Assembly: GCF_014696345.1 (NCBI RefSeq)
Contig: NZ_JACJPY010000024.1
Span: forward strand, 1 to 53,948
Length of the DNA: 53,948 bases
Direction: 5' to 3'
Source: Pseudanabaena cinerea FACHB-1277
GTDB taxonomy: Bacteria > Cyanobacteriota > Cyanobacteriia > Pseudanabaenales > Pseudanabaenaceae
The position numbers and the translations under genes are program-made. How positions within the stretch are numbered: the stretch's first letter is position 1; every line of letters starts with the position of its first letter. Positions 1-8,204 of the stretch are shown here, piece by piece. Below the pieces are notes generated by a model. The model did not search any database and was not told the origin of the DNA. It was given only the letters and a program-made list of their open reading frames with translations.

Positions 1-1
1 T

Positions 2-88
2 CCCATTGGTATTCAAGTCCTCTGGCGTGGCTGGTCTAATTTACGCGAACTTTGTCAGGGCTGGCTTCTTGCTCAAATTCATACTTAA
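2..88 (+). CDS. C-terminal fragment of an unidentified protein (5' end outside window)
   Basis: An open frame enters from the left edge and gives 28 residues ending at a TAA at 86-88. The visible tail is Trp/Leu rich (contains VLWRGWSNLRELCQGW). Such Trp-rich tails occur in some cyanobacterial transposases, but the piece is too short to identify and no terminal inverted repeat is visible. A call of a partial gene is all that can be supported. Confidence 0.35.
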   Translation, partial: PIGIQVLWRGWSNLRELCQGWLLAQIHT

Positions 89-109
89 CGGGAAAAGTAA
101 GGAGGCAAT

Positions 110-178
110 GTGTCCTTAGAAACTTTGCCAACGGCTTCTTATGTCAAACTCACGGTTTCTGAGGCAGCGATCGCTTGA
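110..178 (+). CDS. Possible 22-codon small ORF with strong Shine-Dalgarno
   Basis: A GTG start at 110 lies 4 bases behind a perfect AAGGAGG (99-105). The frame encodes 22 residues ending in SEAAIA before TGA at 176-178. An ATG at 108 in another frame stops after three codons. The ribosome-binding site is the best in the first 300 bases. The product could be a real micropeptide or the surviving N-terminus of a gene destroyed by rearrangement. No family is recognised. Confidence 0.2.
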   Translation: MSLETLPTASYVKLTVSEAAIA

Positions 179-210
179 GTATTGGCTTTAGTATGTAGAT
201 GGTGCGAAGT

Positions 211-318
211 TCTACAACGATTTGCACTGAATTACAACCCAGAGCAACTTTTGCAAATTTTGATCCGCAGAGGGTTTAAATATTTCTCTGTAAGCCTCAA
301 AGCCTCAATAGGCTGTAT
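211..318 (+). repeat. Interspersed ~100-bp hairpin element, copy A
   Basis: This stretch directly precedes gshB and shares its 5' part (a TTGCACTGAATTACAACCC-like block) and its 3' part (CTCAAAGCCTCAATAGGCTGTAT) with other intergenic sequences of the window near 41.1, 43.9, 45.4, 47.1 and 48.2 kb. The 3' block contains a short hairpin, AGCCT-CAAT-AGGCT. The central stem is poorly preserved in this copy. Confidence 0.55.
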
Positions 319-338
319 CCACATACTTTTTACTAACT

Positions 339-1316
339 ATGAAACTCGCATTCATTATTGATCCCATCGCCAAGCTTGATCCTGCCCATGATACTAGTGT
401 GGCGCTCATGGAAGCTGCCTGTCGTAAGGGTTATGCAGTATTTATCACAAACATGAATAGCTTGAGTATCAAGGATGGCAAGGCATGGGCTTGGTTGCAG
501 CCAACAGAGATCTTGCCGATGCCACTTGTGGATGGTAAATGGCAAGTGCCACAGCCTTGGTATCAAGTTGGGGCAGGTGAGTTTCAGCCTTTAGAATTTA
601 TGCAATTTGTGTGGATGCGTCCTGATCCCCCCGTCACCACTGAATATCTCTATGCCACTTATATTCTTGATTATATTGATCCTGTCAAGACGCGGGTAAT
701 CAATTCCCCGCAAGGCATCCGCGCTGCTAATGAGAAAATGTACGCACTGCAATTTACTAAGGCAATTCCCCAAACGATCGTGTCTGCCGATAAGGGCGTA
801 ATTCAAGAATTTTTGGCACAGCAGGGCAGGGCGGTGATGAAACCCCTCGGCGGCAAGGGTGGGGAAGGCATCCTCTTTTTAGAAACAGGCGATCGCAACC
901 TTAACTCACTGATCGAAATCAGCACGAACATTGGCAAAACCCCTGTAATGGTGCAGGAATATCTGCCTGCTGCCCAACAGGGTGACAAGCGCATCATTCT
1001 TCTTGATGGCGAACCCATAGGCGCAGTGAATCGTGTGCCAAAATCGGGAGAGTTTCGCGGCAATATGGCGGCAGGTGGCAGTGCAGCCCAAGTTGACATT
1101 ACCGAGCGCGAGTTGGAAATTTGTCAACAGCTTGCCCCTACCCTCAAACGGGATGGTTTGATATTTGTAGGGATCGATGTGATTGGCGGCTATCTCACCG
1201 AAGTCAATGTTACTAGTCCCACGGGGGTACGTGAGATCGATCGCCTTGATCGGGTTTCCTTGGGCGATCGGGTAATGGATTGGTTGATGTCAAAACTTAG
1301 CGATCCCAAAGCTTAA
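339..1316 (+). CDS. gshB: Glutathione synthetase
   Basis: The 325-aa product is a prokaryotic glutathione synthetase, the ATP-grasp enzyme that joins gamma-glutamylcysteine to glycine in the second step of glutathione synthesis in the cytosol. The N-terminal domain starts with the typical MKLAFIIDPI strand. The ATP-grasp part shows the Gly-rich loop KPLGGKGGEGI (about residues 168-178), MVQEYLPA, the RGNMAAGG loop, and the metal-binding end GIDVIGGYLTEVNVTSPTG. Length is normal for the family (about 315-325 aa). The ATG at 339 is the first start in frame and aligns with the family N-terminus. It stands alone, with a repeat element immediately upstream and a DUF1830 gene downstream. Confidence 0.96.
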   Translation: MKLAFIIDPIAKLDPAHDTSVALMEAACRKGYAVFITNMNSLSIKDGKAWAWLQPTEILPMPLVDGKWQVPQPWYQVGAGEFQPLEFMQFVWMRPDPPVTTEYLYATYILDYIDPVKTRVINSPQGIRAANEKMYALQFTKAIPQTIVSADKGVIQEFLAQQGRAVMKPLGGKGGEGILFLETGDRNLNSLIEISTNIGKTPVMVQEYLPAAQQGDKRIILLDGEPIGAVNRVPKSGEFRGNMAAGGSAAQVDITERELEICQQLAPTLKRDGLIFVGIDVIGGYLTEVNVTSPTGVREIDRLDRVSLGDRVMDWLMSKLSDPKA

Positions 1317-1429
1317 GAAACTTGGAATATGTGCGCTATATCACCGTCAGCCATGAGACGATCCCCTACTCTGGGATCATTAATTGGCAAGCTTAGCGGC
1401 TCTGCAAAGGTTATAAAAGGTTATATATA

Positions 1430-1771
1430 ATGTTTAAAAAATTGTTGGTGCAATCACAAGAAATCAATGCTCAAAGTTTAGAAAAACTAGAAAACCAATT
1501 TCAGCAGATAATTTGTGGATACCACAATTCAAGTGATGTTGTGCAGATCGTGCGTATATCTAAGCCTAGTAAAGCATTTATTGAGCGATCGCTCATGCCC
1601 AATCAATATCTTGAGTTTGTCGCCGCAGCAAACGACTTACTAGAAATCTACGAGTGTTCGGCATTTAGTCTGATTTTTACCGACACAATTCCATGCTCCC
1701 AGCTAGTCGCCGATGATGCCGAGCTTCATATTAACTTACCGAAGATTAATGCCATTGCCGCTCTGAGATAA
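1430..1771 (+). CDS. DUF1830 domain-containing protein
   Basis: This 113-aa protein matches the pattern of the cyanobacterial DUF1830 family: a CGY/CCY-type start (IICGYHNSS), a central VQIVRIS strand, an ERxxxPxQxLxF segment, and the closing TDTIPCSQL. The family has no known function and is small and cytosolic. An AAAGG at 1416-1420 precedes the ATG at 1430 by about nine bases. The N-terminal 25 residues are variable and helical. It is followed by a strong intrinsic terminator, so it forms its own transcription unit or the end of one from gshB. Family assignment rests on remembered consensus, not on a search. Confidence 0.75.
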   Translation: MFKKLLVQSQEINAQSLEKLENQFQQIICGYHNSSDVVQIVRISKPSKAFIERSLMPNQYLEFVAAANDLLEIYECSAFSLIFTDTIPCSQLVADDAELHINLPKINAIAALR

Positions 1772-1795
1772 ATATAGCGCTGGGTAATAACTATG

Positions 1796-1839
1796 AAAAG
1801 GGGATGATCACACTCATTACGATCATCCCCTTTTTTTTT
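1796..1839 (+). terminator. Rho-independent terminator after the DUF1830 gene
   Basis: A perfect 10-bp stem (GGGGATGATC at 1800-1809 with GATCATCCCC at 1821-1830) has an 11-base loop and is followed by nine T residues (1831-1839). The stem can be extended by A-T pairs with the T tract. It ends the gshB/DUF1830 transcripts. Confidence 0.9.
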
Positions 1840-1921
1840 GATTGTGGATCGGGATCATCCCAAAAAAACTACAATAGAGAGAACATAGTAGCTGTAGCCA
1901 GTCTTATTAGGACACAAATCT

Positions 1922-1961
1922 AGAAGATGCGTGGCGGCGCAAAGTGCCGCTAATTGCTTCT
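1922..1961 (+). repeat. Hairpin element type 2, copy 1 (leader of hom)
   Basis: This hairpin has outer stem AGAAG/CTTCT and inner stem GCGGC/GCCGC around the loop GCAAAGT. It shares AGAxGATGCGTGxCGGC and AAGTxCCG with the reverse complement of 3972-4012, and both are preceded by CAAATCTAGA-like sequence on the + strand. The changes between the copies mostly keep the stems. It lies 67 bases before the hom start. Confidence 0.5.
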
Positions 1962-2027
1962 TGCTTTTTGACTTGTCCTCACCTAAGTGACTACAGCCAC
2001 ATTACAAAATCAGCATAAATTAAGACT

Positions 2028-3347
2028 GTGGCGAATAAAGTGACGAATAAAGTGACATATAAAGTTGGACTCCTTGGCTTGGGTACAGTTGGCGCAGGGG
2101 TTGTCAAAATTTTGCAAAACCCCAAAGGTCGGCATCCTCTGTTACCTGATCTGCAAATTACCCATGTCGGGGTACGATCGCTGACTAAAGCCAGAGATGT
2201 GGCGATCTCCTCTGATATAGTCACGGACGATTTGGACTCAATTGTTAATGATCCTGAAATTGATATTATCGTTGAAGTGATCGGTGGGATCGAACCAGCC
2301 AAAAGTTTAATTTTAAAGGCGATCGCCAATGGTAAGCACATCGTTACCGCCAACAAAGCCGTAATTGCCAGATATGGCAATGAAATCTTTACCGCAGCAA
2401 AACAAAAAGGCGTATATGTAATGTTAGAAGCTGCCGCTTGTGGTGGTATTCCTGTAATTCAGGCACTCAAGCAAAGCTTGGGGGGCAATCGCATCAGTGA
2501 GTTGACGGGGATTGTCAATGGCACAACCAACTATATTTTAAGTCGGATGTATTTTGAAGGCGCTGATTTTGAGGCAACCCTCGCCGAAGCACAAAAGCTA
2601 GGCTATGCTGAAGCCGACCCAACGGCAGATGTCGATGGCTATGATGCGGCGGACAAAATGGCAATCTTGGCGAGTTTAGCCTTTGGCGATCGCGTCAAAC
2701 TAGAAGATATCTATCGAGAAGGAATTCGTGCCATCACCAGTGCTGATATTGGCTATGCCAAGGAGCTAGGATTTACGATTAAGCTCTTGGGGATCGCCAA
2801 AAGAGATGTAACTCAAGAAGATAGCCCACTGGAAATTCGTGTCCATCCCACGATGATCCCACTGCAACATCCCCTAGCCAATATTCATGGGGTAACAAAT
2901 GCGGTTCGCATTGAAGGCGATCCCATCGGAGAAGTGGTATTTTCAGGGCCTGGGGCTGGCTCAGGAGCAACAGCTAGTGCGGTTGTTGCCGATATCATCA
3001 ATATTGTGGCAGCTTTGAAAGCTATCCCCAATAACATTAATCAGTTGATGGGCTGCTCCCATGAGCATTATGCCGAAATTGCGCCCATTGCCAATACCGT
3101 AACCCAGTTTTACGCGAGGCTAGTCACCCACGATCAGCCAGGGGTAATTGGCGATCTTGGCAATGCTTTTGGTAAACACCAAGTTAGTTTAAAGGCAATT
3201 TTGCAAAAAAACACGATTCACGATGGCTTAGCCGAAATTGTGGTGGTAACGCAACAGGTCAGCGAGTTGAATTTTCAACAGGCGATCGCCGCTATTCGCG
3301 ATTTACCAACTTTGCATAGCATTCCCACCATATTACGAGTGTTATAA
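2028..3347 (+). CDS. hom: Homoserine dehydrogenase
   Basis: The 439-aa enzyme reduces aspartate semialdehyde to homoserine with NAD(P)H, the branch point to threonine and methionine. The N-terminal Rossmann fold shows GLLGLGTVGAGVVK (about residues 14-27). The catalytic domain carries the TANKAVIA motif, GGIPVIQALK, and the signature GIVNGTTNYILSRM followed by EADPTADVDGYDAADK with the catalytic Lys. The last 80 residues form an ACT domain (ARLVTHDQPGVIGDLG), implying allosteric control, usually by threonine. It is a monofunctional enzyme without an aspartokinase domain. The GTG start at 2028 is followed by a near repeat of the first codons (AATAAAGTGACGAATAAAGTGAC), and a second GTG at 2040 is possible. 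Confidence 0.96.
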   Translation: MANKVTNKVTYKVGLLGLGTVGAGVVKILQNPKGRHPLLPDLQITHVGVRSLTKARDVAISSDIVTDDLDSIVNDPEIDIIVEVIGGIEPAKSLILKAIANGKHIVTANKAVIARYGNEIFTAAKQKGVYVMLEAAACGGIPVIQALKQSLGGNRISELTGIVNGTTNYILSRMYFEGADFEATLAEAQKLGYAEADPTADVDGYDAADKMAILASLAFGDRVKLEDIYREGIRAITSADIGYAKELGFTIKLLGIAKRDVTQEDSPLEIRVHPTMIPLQHPLANIHGVTNAVRIEGDPIGEVVFSGPGAGSGATASAVVADIINIVAALKAIPNNINQLMGCSHEHYAEIAPIANTVTQFYARLVTHDQPGVIGDLGNAFGKHQVSLKAILQKNTIHDGLAEIVVVTQQVSELNFQQAIAAIRDLPTLHSIPTILRVL

Positions 3348-3421
3348 ATGGCTAAAAGCGTTGCTTCATGAGGCTTTTACCTTTGGATTAAAAACATAAA
3401 GACATAGAACGACATAGGAAG

Positions 3422-3895
3422 ATGATGGCGGACATTGCTGACTGGAGTGATTTAGAAACACAATTGCAAGAGGTAAAAGAACTATTGCATAGCGTTGAGC
3501 AACGTTTGCAACAAGTGAGTCAAGGGGCGATCGCCAAACAAGATTTATTGCAACAACAGGAACAGTTAAAGGCAGAACTGCAAGATTTGCAAACCAGTAG
3601 CGATGCTCATAACCTAGCTCAAAATCAATCTAGTCAGCCAACCCATCAACAATCAAAAATCCGCCGTAAACCTAATTCTAAACATGTCCCAAACTCTGCT
3701 CCGCTACCCCCCCGTATAGACGAAATTCATCGGCAGTTATTAGAAATTCGCGATCGCCTCGAACAGATAGAGGCAGAAATCGAGAGTCGCTTATTGTCTT
3801 GGAGTAGTTTTAGTGAACCCTTCTGGCAAGTTGTCCGTTTCACAGGCTTGGGCATAGTTATCGGCATAATTTTACGCAGTTGCGCTGTCAGCTAG
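3422..3895 (+). CDS. Membrane-anchored coiled-coil protein of unknown function
   Basis: This 157-aa protein starts with about 70 residues of heptad-rich helix (many Leu, Gln and Glu). A basic, low-complexity linker follows (about residues 72-95, with IRRKPNSK), then a second short coiled coil. It ends in one hydrophobic segment, FTGLGIVIGIILRS (about residues 141-155), which leaves a tail-anchored topology. Two ATGs (3422, 3425) are possible. It follows hom by 74 bases and may share its transcript. I do not recognise a named family. Homologues of this shape occur in cyanobacteria, but the role is unknown. Confidence 0.75.
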   Translation: MMADIADWSDLETQLQEVKELLHSVEQRLQQVSQGAIAKQDLLQQQEQLKAELQDLQTSSDAHNLAQNQSSQPTHQQSKIRRKPNSKHVPNSAPLPPRIDEIHRQLLEIRDRLEQIEAEIESRLLSWSSFSEPFWQVVRFTGLGIVIGIILRSCAVS

Positions 3896-3971
3896 TTGAT
3901 CAACAGACCGCAAAGATTCAGAAGCCAATGGTTAAAATACATTTGTTACCAACTTTGTAAACATCAAATCT

Positions 3972-4012
3972 AGAGAATGAGTCTCGGTACTTAGTGCCGT
4001 CACGCATCCTCT
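3972..4012 (-). repeat. Hairpin element type 2, copy 2 (leader of the alcohol dehydrogenase)
   Basis: The reverse complement of this 41-bp hairpin aligns with 1922-1961. The outer stem is AGAG/CTCT and the inner stem CGGTA/TGCCG has a CTTAG loop. Relative to copy 1 the element is inverted. It sits 66 bases before the start at 4078, almost the same spacing as copy 1 has to hom. Confidence 0.5.
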
Positions 4013-4077
4013 GAATAATGAAAAATAATGCAAAGCGCTGCTAAAAAACTACGCATATCCTTAATTAGGAAAAAAAT

Positions 4078-5232
4078 ATGGAAAACTTTAACTTTTATAA
4101 TCCTGTCAAAATCCTATTTGGCAAAGGACAAATTGCCAATATTGCCTCAGAAATTCCTGCGAATGCCAAAATCTTAATTACCTATGGTGGCGGCAGCATC
4201 AAAAAAAACGGCGTGTATGAGCAAGTAATTGCTGCACTCGCAGGAAAGACGTTTCTTGAATTTGGCGGCATCGAAGCGAATCCTCATTTGGAGACATTGC
4301 TTAAAGCAGTCGAGCTAATTCGGAAGGAAGGGATCGACTTTATCTTAGCGGTGGGCGGTGGCTCTGTCGTTGATGGCACGAAATTTATTGCCGCAGCAGT
4401 TCCCTTTGAAGGCGATCCTTGGAATATCTTGGCGCAACAAGTTCCTGTCAAAGCCGCAATTCCCTTTGGCGCAGTGCTGACCTTGCCTGCGACTGGTTCC
4501 GAGATGAATACTAATGCTGTGGTAACGAAGGCGGCAACCCAAGAAAAGCTCTATTTCTCCAGTCCTTTAGTATTTCCTAAGTTTTCGGTACTTGATCCTG
4601 AAACAACCTTCTCGTTGCCGCCGCGCCAAGTCAGCAATGGCATTGTCGATGCCTATACCCATGTGATGGAGCAGTATCTCACCTATCCTGTCAATGCGCC
4701 ATTGCAAGATCGGATGGCGGAGTCAATTTTGTTGACGCTGATTGAGGAGGGACCCAAAACCCTAGCCAATCTCAATGACTATCAAGCAAGGGCAAATGTG
4801 ATGTGGTGCGCGACTATGGCACTCAATGGTTTGATCGGTGTGGGTGTGCCGCAAGATTGGGCAACTCATATGATTGGGCATGAGTTGACGGCTTTGCATG
4901 GCATCGATCATGCTCAAACCTTGGCGATCGTGCTGCCAAATATGCTGACTATTCAACGCGATCGCAAGCGCGAGAAGTTATTGCAATATGCGGAGCGCGT
5001 TTGGAACTTAGTCGATGGCGATGCAGATTTAAGAATTGAGCGGGCGATCGCAAAGACCCGTGAGTTTTTTGAGGCTGTGGGTGTTCGCACCAAGCTATCA
5101 GATTATGGCGTAGGTCTAGACACAATTGCGCCAATCATTGATCGTTTTGAAAAGCGTGGCTTTACGGCTCTAGGCGAACATCGTGATGTTACGCCTAAGG
5201 TGGTTGAGCAAGTTTTAACCCTTTGCGCTTAG
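4078..5232 (+). CDS. Iron-containing alcohol dehydrogenase, YqhD type (NADPH-dependent aldehyde reductase)
   Basis: The 384-aa protein is a close match in pattern to E. coli YqhD over its full length, including MENFNFYNPVKILFGKG, LITYGGGSIKKNGVY, AVGGGSVVDGTKFIAAA, LTLPATGSE and GVPQDWATHMIGHEL. By analogy with YqhD, the metal ligands would be Asp191, His195, His264 and His278, all present. The family reduces short aldehydes, including lipid-peroxidation products, with NADPH. A role in aldehyde detoxification or fermentation-like reactions is inferred. The ATG at 4078 follows AATTAGGAAAAAAAT. No partner gene is adjacent, and a type 2 hairpin lies in the leader. Confidence 0.9.
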   Translation: MENFNFYNPVKILFGKGQIANIASEIPANAKILITYGGGSIKKNGVYEQVIAALAGKTFLEFGGIEANPHLETLLKAVELIRKEGIDFILAVGGGSVVDGTKFIAAAVPFEGDPWNILAQQVPVKAAIPFGAVLTLPATGSEMNTNAVVTKAATQEKLYFSSPLVFPKFSVLDPETTFSLPPRQVSNGIVDAYTHVMEQYLTYPVNAPLQDRMAESILLTLIEEGPKTLANLNDYQARANVMWCATMALNGLIGVGVPQDWATHMIGHELTALHGIDHAQTLAIVLPNMLTIQRDRKREKLLQYAERVWNLVDGDADLRIERAIAKTREFFEAVGVRTKLSDYGVGLDTIAPIIDRFEKRGFTALGEHRDVTPKVVEQVLTLCA

Positions 5233-5688
5233 GGACTTAGCGGCTTAGCAAGTACCACCGCCAAGTGTTAGCCTCTGTCAATATTGACAGCAATATTGCT
5301 GTTTCTTGTCTCGGCTTGCTAAGTCTATTATTTCGCCTCGCTAATTACATCCAAAATTACATCCAAAATTACATCCAAAAAAATTTAACAGCCATATCTA
5401 GCTTTTTGCACAGTTATCGGTTAAAGTCTGCGAGTAAATATTTTGTCGGTAAATTGTCAATACTGATTTAGGTATTATTAGCAACTTTTACTGGCAAACT
5501 ATTGACAAATTCAGAAATCTCAAGTATCTAAACAAGGCAACAATGTTGTCTATTTAGACCCTATGTAGATTATTTTAGATAGATTGCACTCCTCATCTGG
5601 TCTAAAACAAGATTTTGGCTTTGTAGGCTTAGTAAGCTGAACCAGCCATGACAAAGCACAGAGGAGTAAACACTAGGAGTTAATTACG
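5233..5688. other. Intergenic region between alcohol dehydrogenase and sepF
   Basis: These 456 bases hold no convincing gene. A 68-codon open frame at 5265-5471 is composed largely of repeats and lacks a good ribosome-binding site. The region contains three perfect tandem copies of ATTACATCCAAA (5344-5379). The A/T-rich last 180 bases probably carry the sepF promoter. Confidence 0.6.
5344..5379 (+). repeat. 12-bp direct repeat, three copies
   Basis: The unit ATTACATCCAAA occurs three times without interruption (5344-5355, 5356-5367, 5368-5379). It lies in non-coding DNA 110 bases after the alcohol dehydrogenase. Twelve bases is close to one helical turn, so a protein-binding array is possible, but replication slippage alone would explain it. 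Confidence 0.85.
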
Positions 5689-6273
5689 ATGGGAATTTTT
5701 ACTAAGCTAAAGGATTTTGTTGGGTTGTCTGAGGGTCAACAAGAGTACGAATATGAGTACGATGAGTCCAACAGCCGCGAGTATCAAGATATTTATCAAG
5801 AGGAAAATGGCGCGATCGCTCCAGAGCCAGAAGAGCCAGCCCCCCGCCGTAGCCGTGAACGTCCAGTAGCTCTTAGATCTACGTCAGAAATGGGCAATGT
5901 AATTGGTATGCCTGGGGCTGCTAATGGCATTTCTCAGGTGATGGTAATGGAGCCTCGCAGTTTTGAAGAAATGCCCCAAGCAATTCAAGCATTACGCGAA
6001 CGCAAATCTGTCGTTCTCAACCTCACCATGATGGACCCCGATCAAGCGCAACGTGCTGTTGATTTTGTGGCAGGTGGAACCTATGCCCTAGATGGTCATC
6101 AAGAACGTATTGGCGATAGCATCTTCTTATTTGCTCCTTCTTGTGTACAGGTTACATCTCAGTCAACTGTCCTCAATGAAGCGCCTATGCCCCAGCCCCG
6201 CGTAGTCCGTCCGACTGCCGCTCCTTCGCCAGCATGGGCTGCTGAAGCACCTGTTAGCCGCTTTGCTCAATAG
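5689..6273 (+). CDS. sepF: Cell division protein SepF
   Basis: The 194-aa protein has the SepF layout. An N-terminal amphipathic membrane-binding helix ([13 protein letters not shown]) is followed by an acidic low-complexity linker rich in Glu, Tyr and Pro (residues 16-75). The globular SepF core spans about residues 80-165 and contains [37 protein letters not shown] and the FLFAPSCV end. SepF tethers and bundles FtsZ at the division ring and is the usual FtsZ anchor in cyanobacteria, which lack FtsA. AGGAG lies upstream of the ATG at 5689. It heads a sepF-proC-purM run. A proC neighbour is common for sepF in cyanobacteria and Gram-positives. Confidence 0.95.
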   Translation: MGIFTKLKDFVGLSEGQQEYEYEYDESNSREYQDIYQEENGAIAPEPEEPAPRRSRERPVALRSTSEMGNVIGMPGAANGISQVMVMEPRSFEEMPQAIQALRERKSVVLNLTMMDPDQAQRAVDFVAGGTYALDGHQERIGDSIFLFAPSCVQVTSQSTVLNEAPMPQPRVVRPTAAPSPAWAAEAPVSRFAQ

Positions 6274-6318
6274 CTTGTCTAACAATTTATTCAATTAGGA
6301 ACATAGATACGCTAAATT

Positions 6319-7119
6319 TTGAAATCTAAACTTGGAATTGTTGGTGGCGGAGTTATGGGCGAGGCAATTTTGTCTTGCTTGATTGCCAATAATATCTACC
6401 AACCTAAGGATGTATGCGTCAGTGATCCGATGCTAGAGCGTCGTGAGTTGCTGGCTGCAAAGTATGGAGTGCAGGTAACAGCTAATAATTTAGTAGCTGC
6501 TGAAGCGGAGATCATGCTGTTGGCGGTGAAACCTCAATCGCTCAAAGGGTTGGCGCTGAGTCTTACTGATGCTCCAGCCCCTTGTATCGTTTCGATTTTA
6601 GCGGGTGTTACCTTGGCACAGCTAGGCGGAATTTTCCCAGACAAAGCGATCGTTAGAGCAATGCCGAATACACCTGCTCAGGTTGGTGCGGGTGTAACGG
6701 CGATCGCGCCCAATTCTTTAGTCACCGATATTCAACGCGATCGCGTCCGCGCAATTTTTGCGTCGGTGGGGATGGTGGTGGAGGTGGCTGAATCTTTAAT
6801 GAATGCAGTTACGGGTTTATCAGGATCGGGTCCTGCCTATGTGGCGCTGATGGTCGAGGCAATGGCGGATGGCGGTGTGGCGGCTGGATTGCCAAGGGCG
6901 ATCGCTTTACAGCTTGCCACCCAAACGGTTTTAGGCACAGCGCAATTATTGACCACAACTAAATTACATCCCGCCCAATTAAAGGATCAAGTTACTAGCC
7001 CTGCGGGAACAACCATCGCAGCGATCGCCCAGTTAGAAAAGGCGGGCTTACGTTCCGCGATGATCGAGGCAGTGCTGACAGCAACTCGTCGGGCTGAAGA
7101 ATTGGGAAGTTCAAATTAA
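6319..7119 (+). CDS. proC: Pyrroline-5-carboxylate reductase
   Basis: This 266-aa enzyme reduces pyrroline-5-carboxylate to proline. The N-terminal NAD(P)-binding fold shows [14 protein letters not shown]. The conserved [16 protein letters not shown], and the signature [20 protein letters not shown] followed by [13 protein letters not shown] and [12 protein letters not shown] mark the catalytic dimerisation domain. The start is a TTG at 6319: no ATG or GTG lies near the required N-terminus, and the Rossmann motif begins six residues later. It follows sepF by 45 bases and precedes purM by 23, consistent with one transcript. Confidence 0.95.
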   Translation: MKSKLGIVGGGVMGEAILSCLIANNIYQPKDVCVSDPMLERRELLAAKYGVQVTANNLVAAEAEIMLLAVKPQSLKGLALSLTDAPAPCIVSILAGVTLAQLGGIFPDKAIVRAMPNTPAQVGAGVTAIAPNSLVTDIQRDRVRAIFASVGMVVEVAESLMNAVTGLSGSGPAYVALMVEAMADGGVAAGLPRAIALQLATQTVLGTAQLLTTTKLHPAQLKDQVTSPAGTTIAAIAQLEKAGLRSAMIEAVLTATRRAEELGSSN

Positions 7120-7142
7120 AAAAATATAGGGAGTTAGTAGTT

Positions 7143-8174
7143 TTGGATTATCGTCAAGCGGGTGTAGACATCGAAGCAGGTCGCACTTTCGTGGAAAAAA
7201 TTCGCGATTCCGTCGCCAGAACCTATCGTCTAGGGGTATTAGGCGATCTTGGCGGTTTTGGGGGGTGCTTTGAATTGCCCACAGGTTATCGACAGCCCGT
7301 TCTCGTTTCAGGTACAGATGGCGTTGGTACAAAATTAAAAATCGCCCAAATTGCTAACAAACATGACACCATCGGTATTGACCTTGTGGCAATGTGTGTA
7401 AATGATGTCTTGACCTCTGGCGCAGAGCCTTTATTTTTTCTAGATTATTTGGCGACAGGCAAACTCGAACCCGATCAACTGGCAGAAGTGGTCAAGGGCA
7501 TTGCCGATGGTTGCCAAATGGCGGGTTGTGCTTTGTTGGGCGGCGAAACGGCGGAGATGCCAGGGTTTTATGGGGTGGGGGAATATGATGCAGCAGGCTT
7601 CTGTGTGGCGATCGCCGAAAAGTCGGAAATGCTCAATGGCACACAGGTCAATATTGGCGATGTAGTTTTAGGATTGGCGAGTTCAGGCATTCATAGCAAT
7701 GGCTATAGCCTTGTTCGCAAGATTATTGAAACTAGGGGCTATCAATGGGGCGACAAGTTAAATATTTCCCCCGAAACCGCCGATTTGACCCTTGCCGAAG
7801 TATTTCTCCGGCCGACTCAACTTTATGTGCAGCCTGTATTGGCGGCGCTCAAGGCTGATTTAGGGATTCATGGTTTAGCGCATATCACGGGCGGCGGACT
7901 GCCTGAAAATCTGCCCCGTTGTCTGGGTGCAGGTCAAGCGGTAGAAGTAATGCGCCATAGCTGGCAGATCCCCGCCGTATTCCAATGGTTGCAAGCGCAA
8001 GGCGATGTGCCTGAAATGGATATGTTTAATACTTTTAATATGGGGATCGGTATGGCTGTGGTGGTTGATCCCCCAAAAGCGGCGGCGGCGATCGCCTACT
8101 TTCAAGGTCAAGGCTTGACGACTGATCGCATTGGTCAGGTAGTTGCGGGTGAGCGATCGCTGATTTTTGTTTAG
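7143..8174 (+). CDS. purM: Phosphoribosylformylglycinamidine cyclo-ligase (AIR synthetase)
   Basis: The 343-aa enzyme closes the imidazole ring in purine synthesis, making AIR from FGAM with ATP. The typical start [13 protein letters not shown], the [14 protein letters not shown] loop, [50 protein letters not shown] and [13 protein letters not shown] are all visible. Length is normal. The start is TTG at 7143, the second TTG start in succession in this run. The gene converges on the GT26 gene with only 30 bases between the stops, and no clear terminator lies there. Confidence 0.96.
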   Translation: MDYRQAGVDIEAGRTFVEKIRDSVARTYRLGVLGDLGGFGGCFELPTGYRQPVLVSGTDGVGTKLKIAQIANKHDTIGIDLVAMCVNDVLTSGAEPLFFLDYLATGKLEPDQLAEVVKGIADGCQMAGCALLGGETAEMPGFYGVGEYDAAGFCVAIAEKSEMLNGTQVNIGDVVLGLASSGIHSNGYSLVRKIIETRGYQWGDKLNISPETADLTLAEVFLRPTQLYVQPVLAALKADLGIHGLAHITGGGLPENLPRCLGAGQAVEVMRHSWQIPAVFQWLQAQGDVPEMDMFNTFNMGIGMAVVVDPPKAAAAIAYFQGQGLTTDRIGQVVAGERSLIFV

Positions 8175-8204
8175 TACATTTGACAGCGTGACAGAGCCGC
8201 GCTC

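Noticed and set aside
5265-5471. 68-codon frame after the alcohol dehydrogenase
   Set aside because: It is made partly of a 12-bp tandem repeat, has no Shine-Dalgarno and shows no domain pattern.
5590-5610. ACTCCTCATCT resembling the conserved core of the cyanobacterial small RNA Yfr1
   Set aside because: The core differs from the ACTCCTCACAC I recall, and the flanking stem and terminator are missing.
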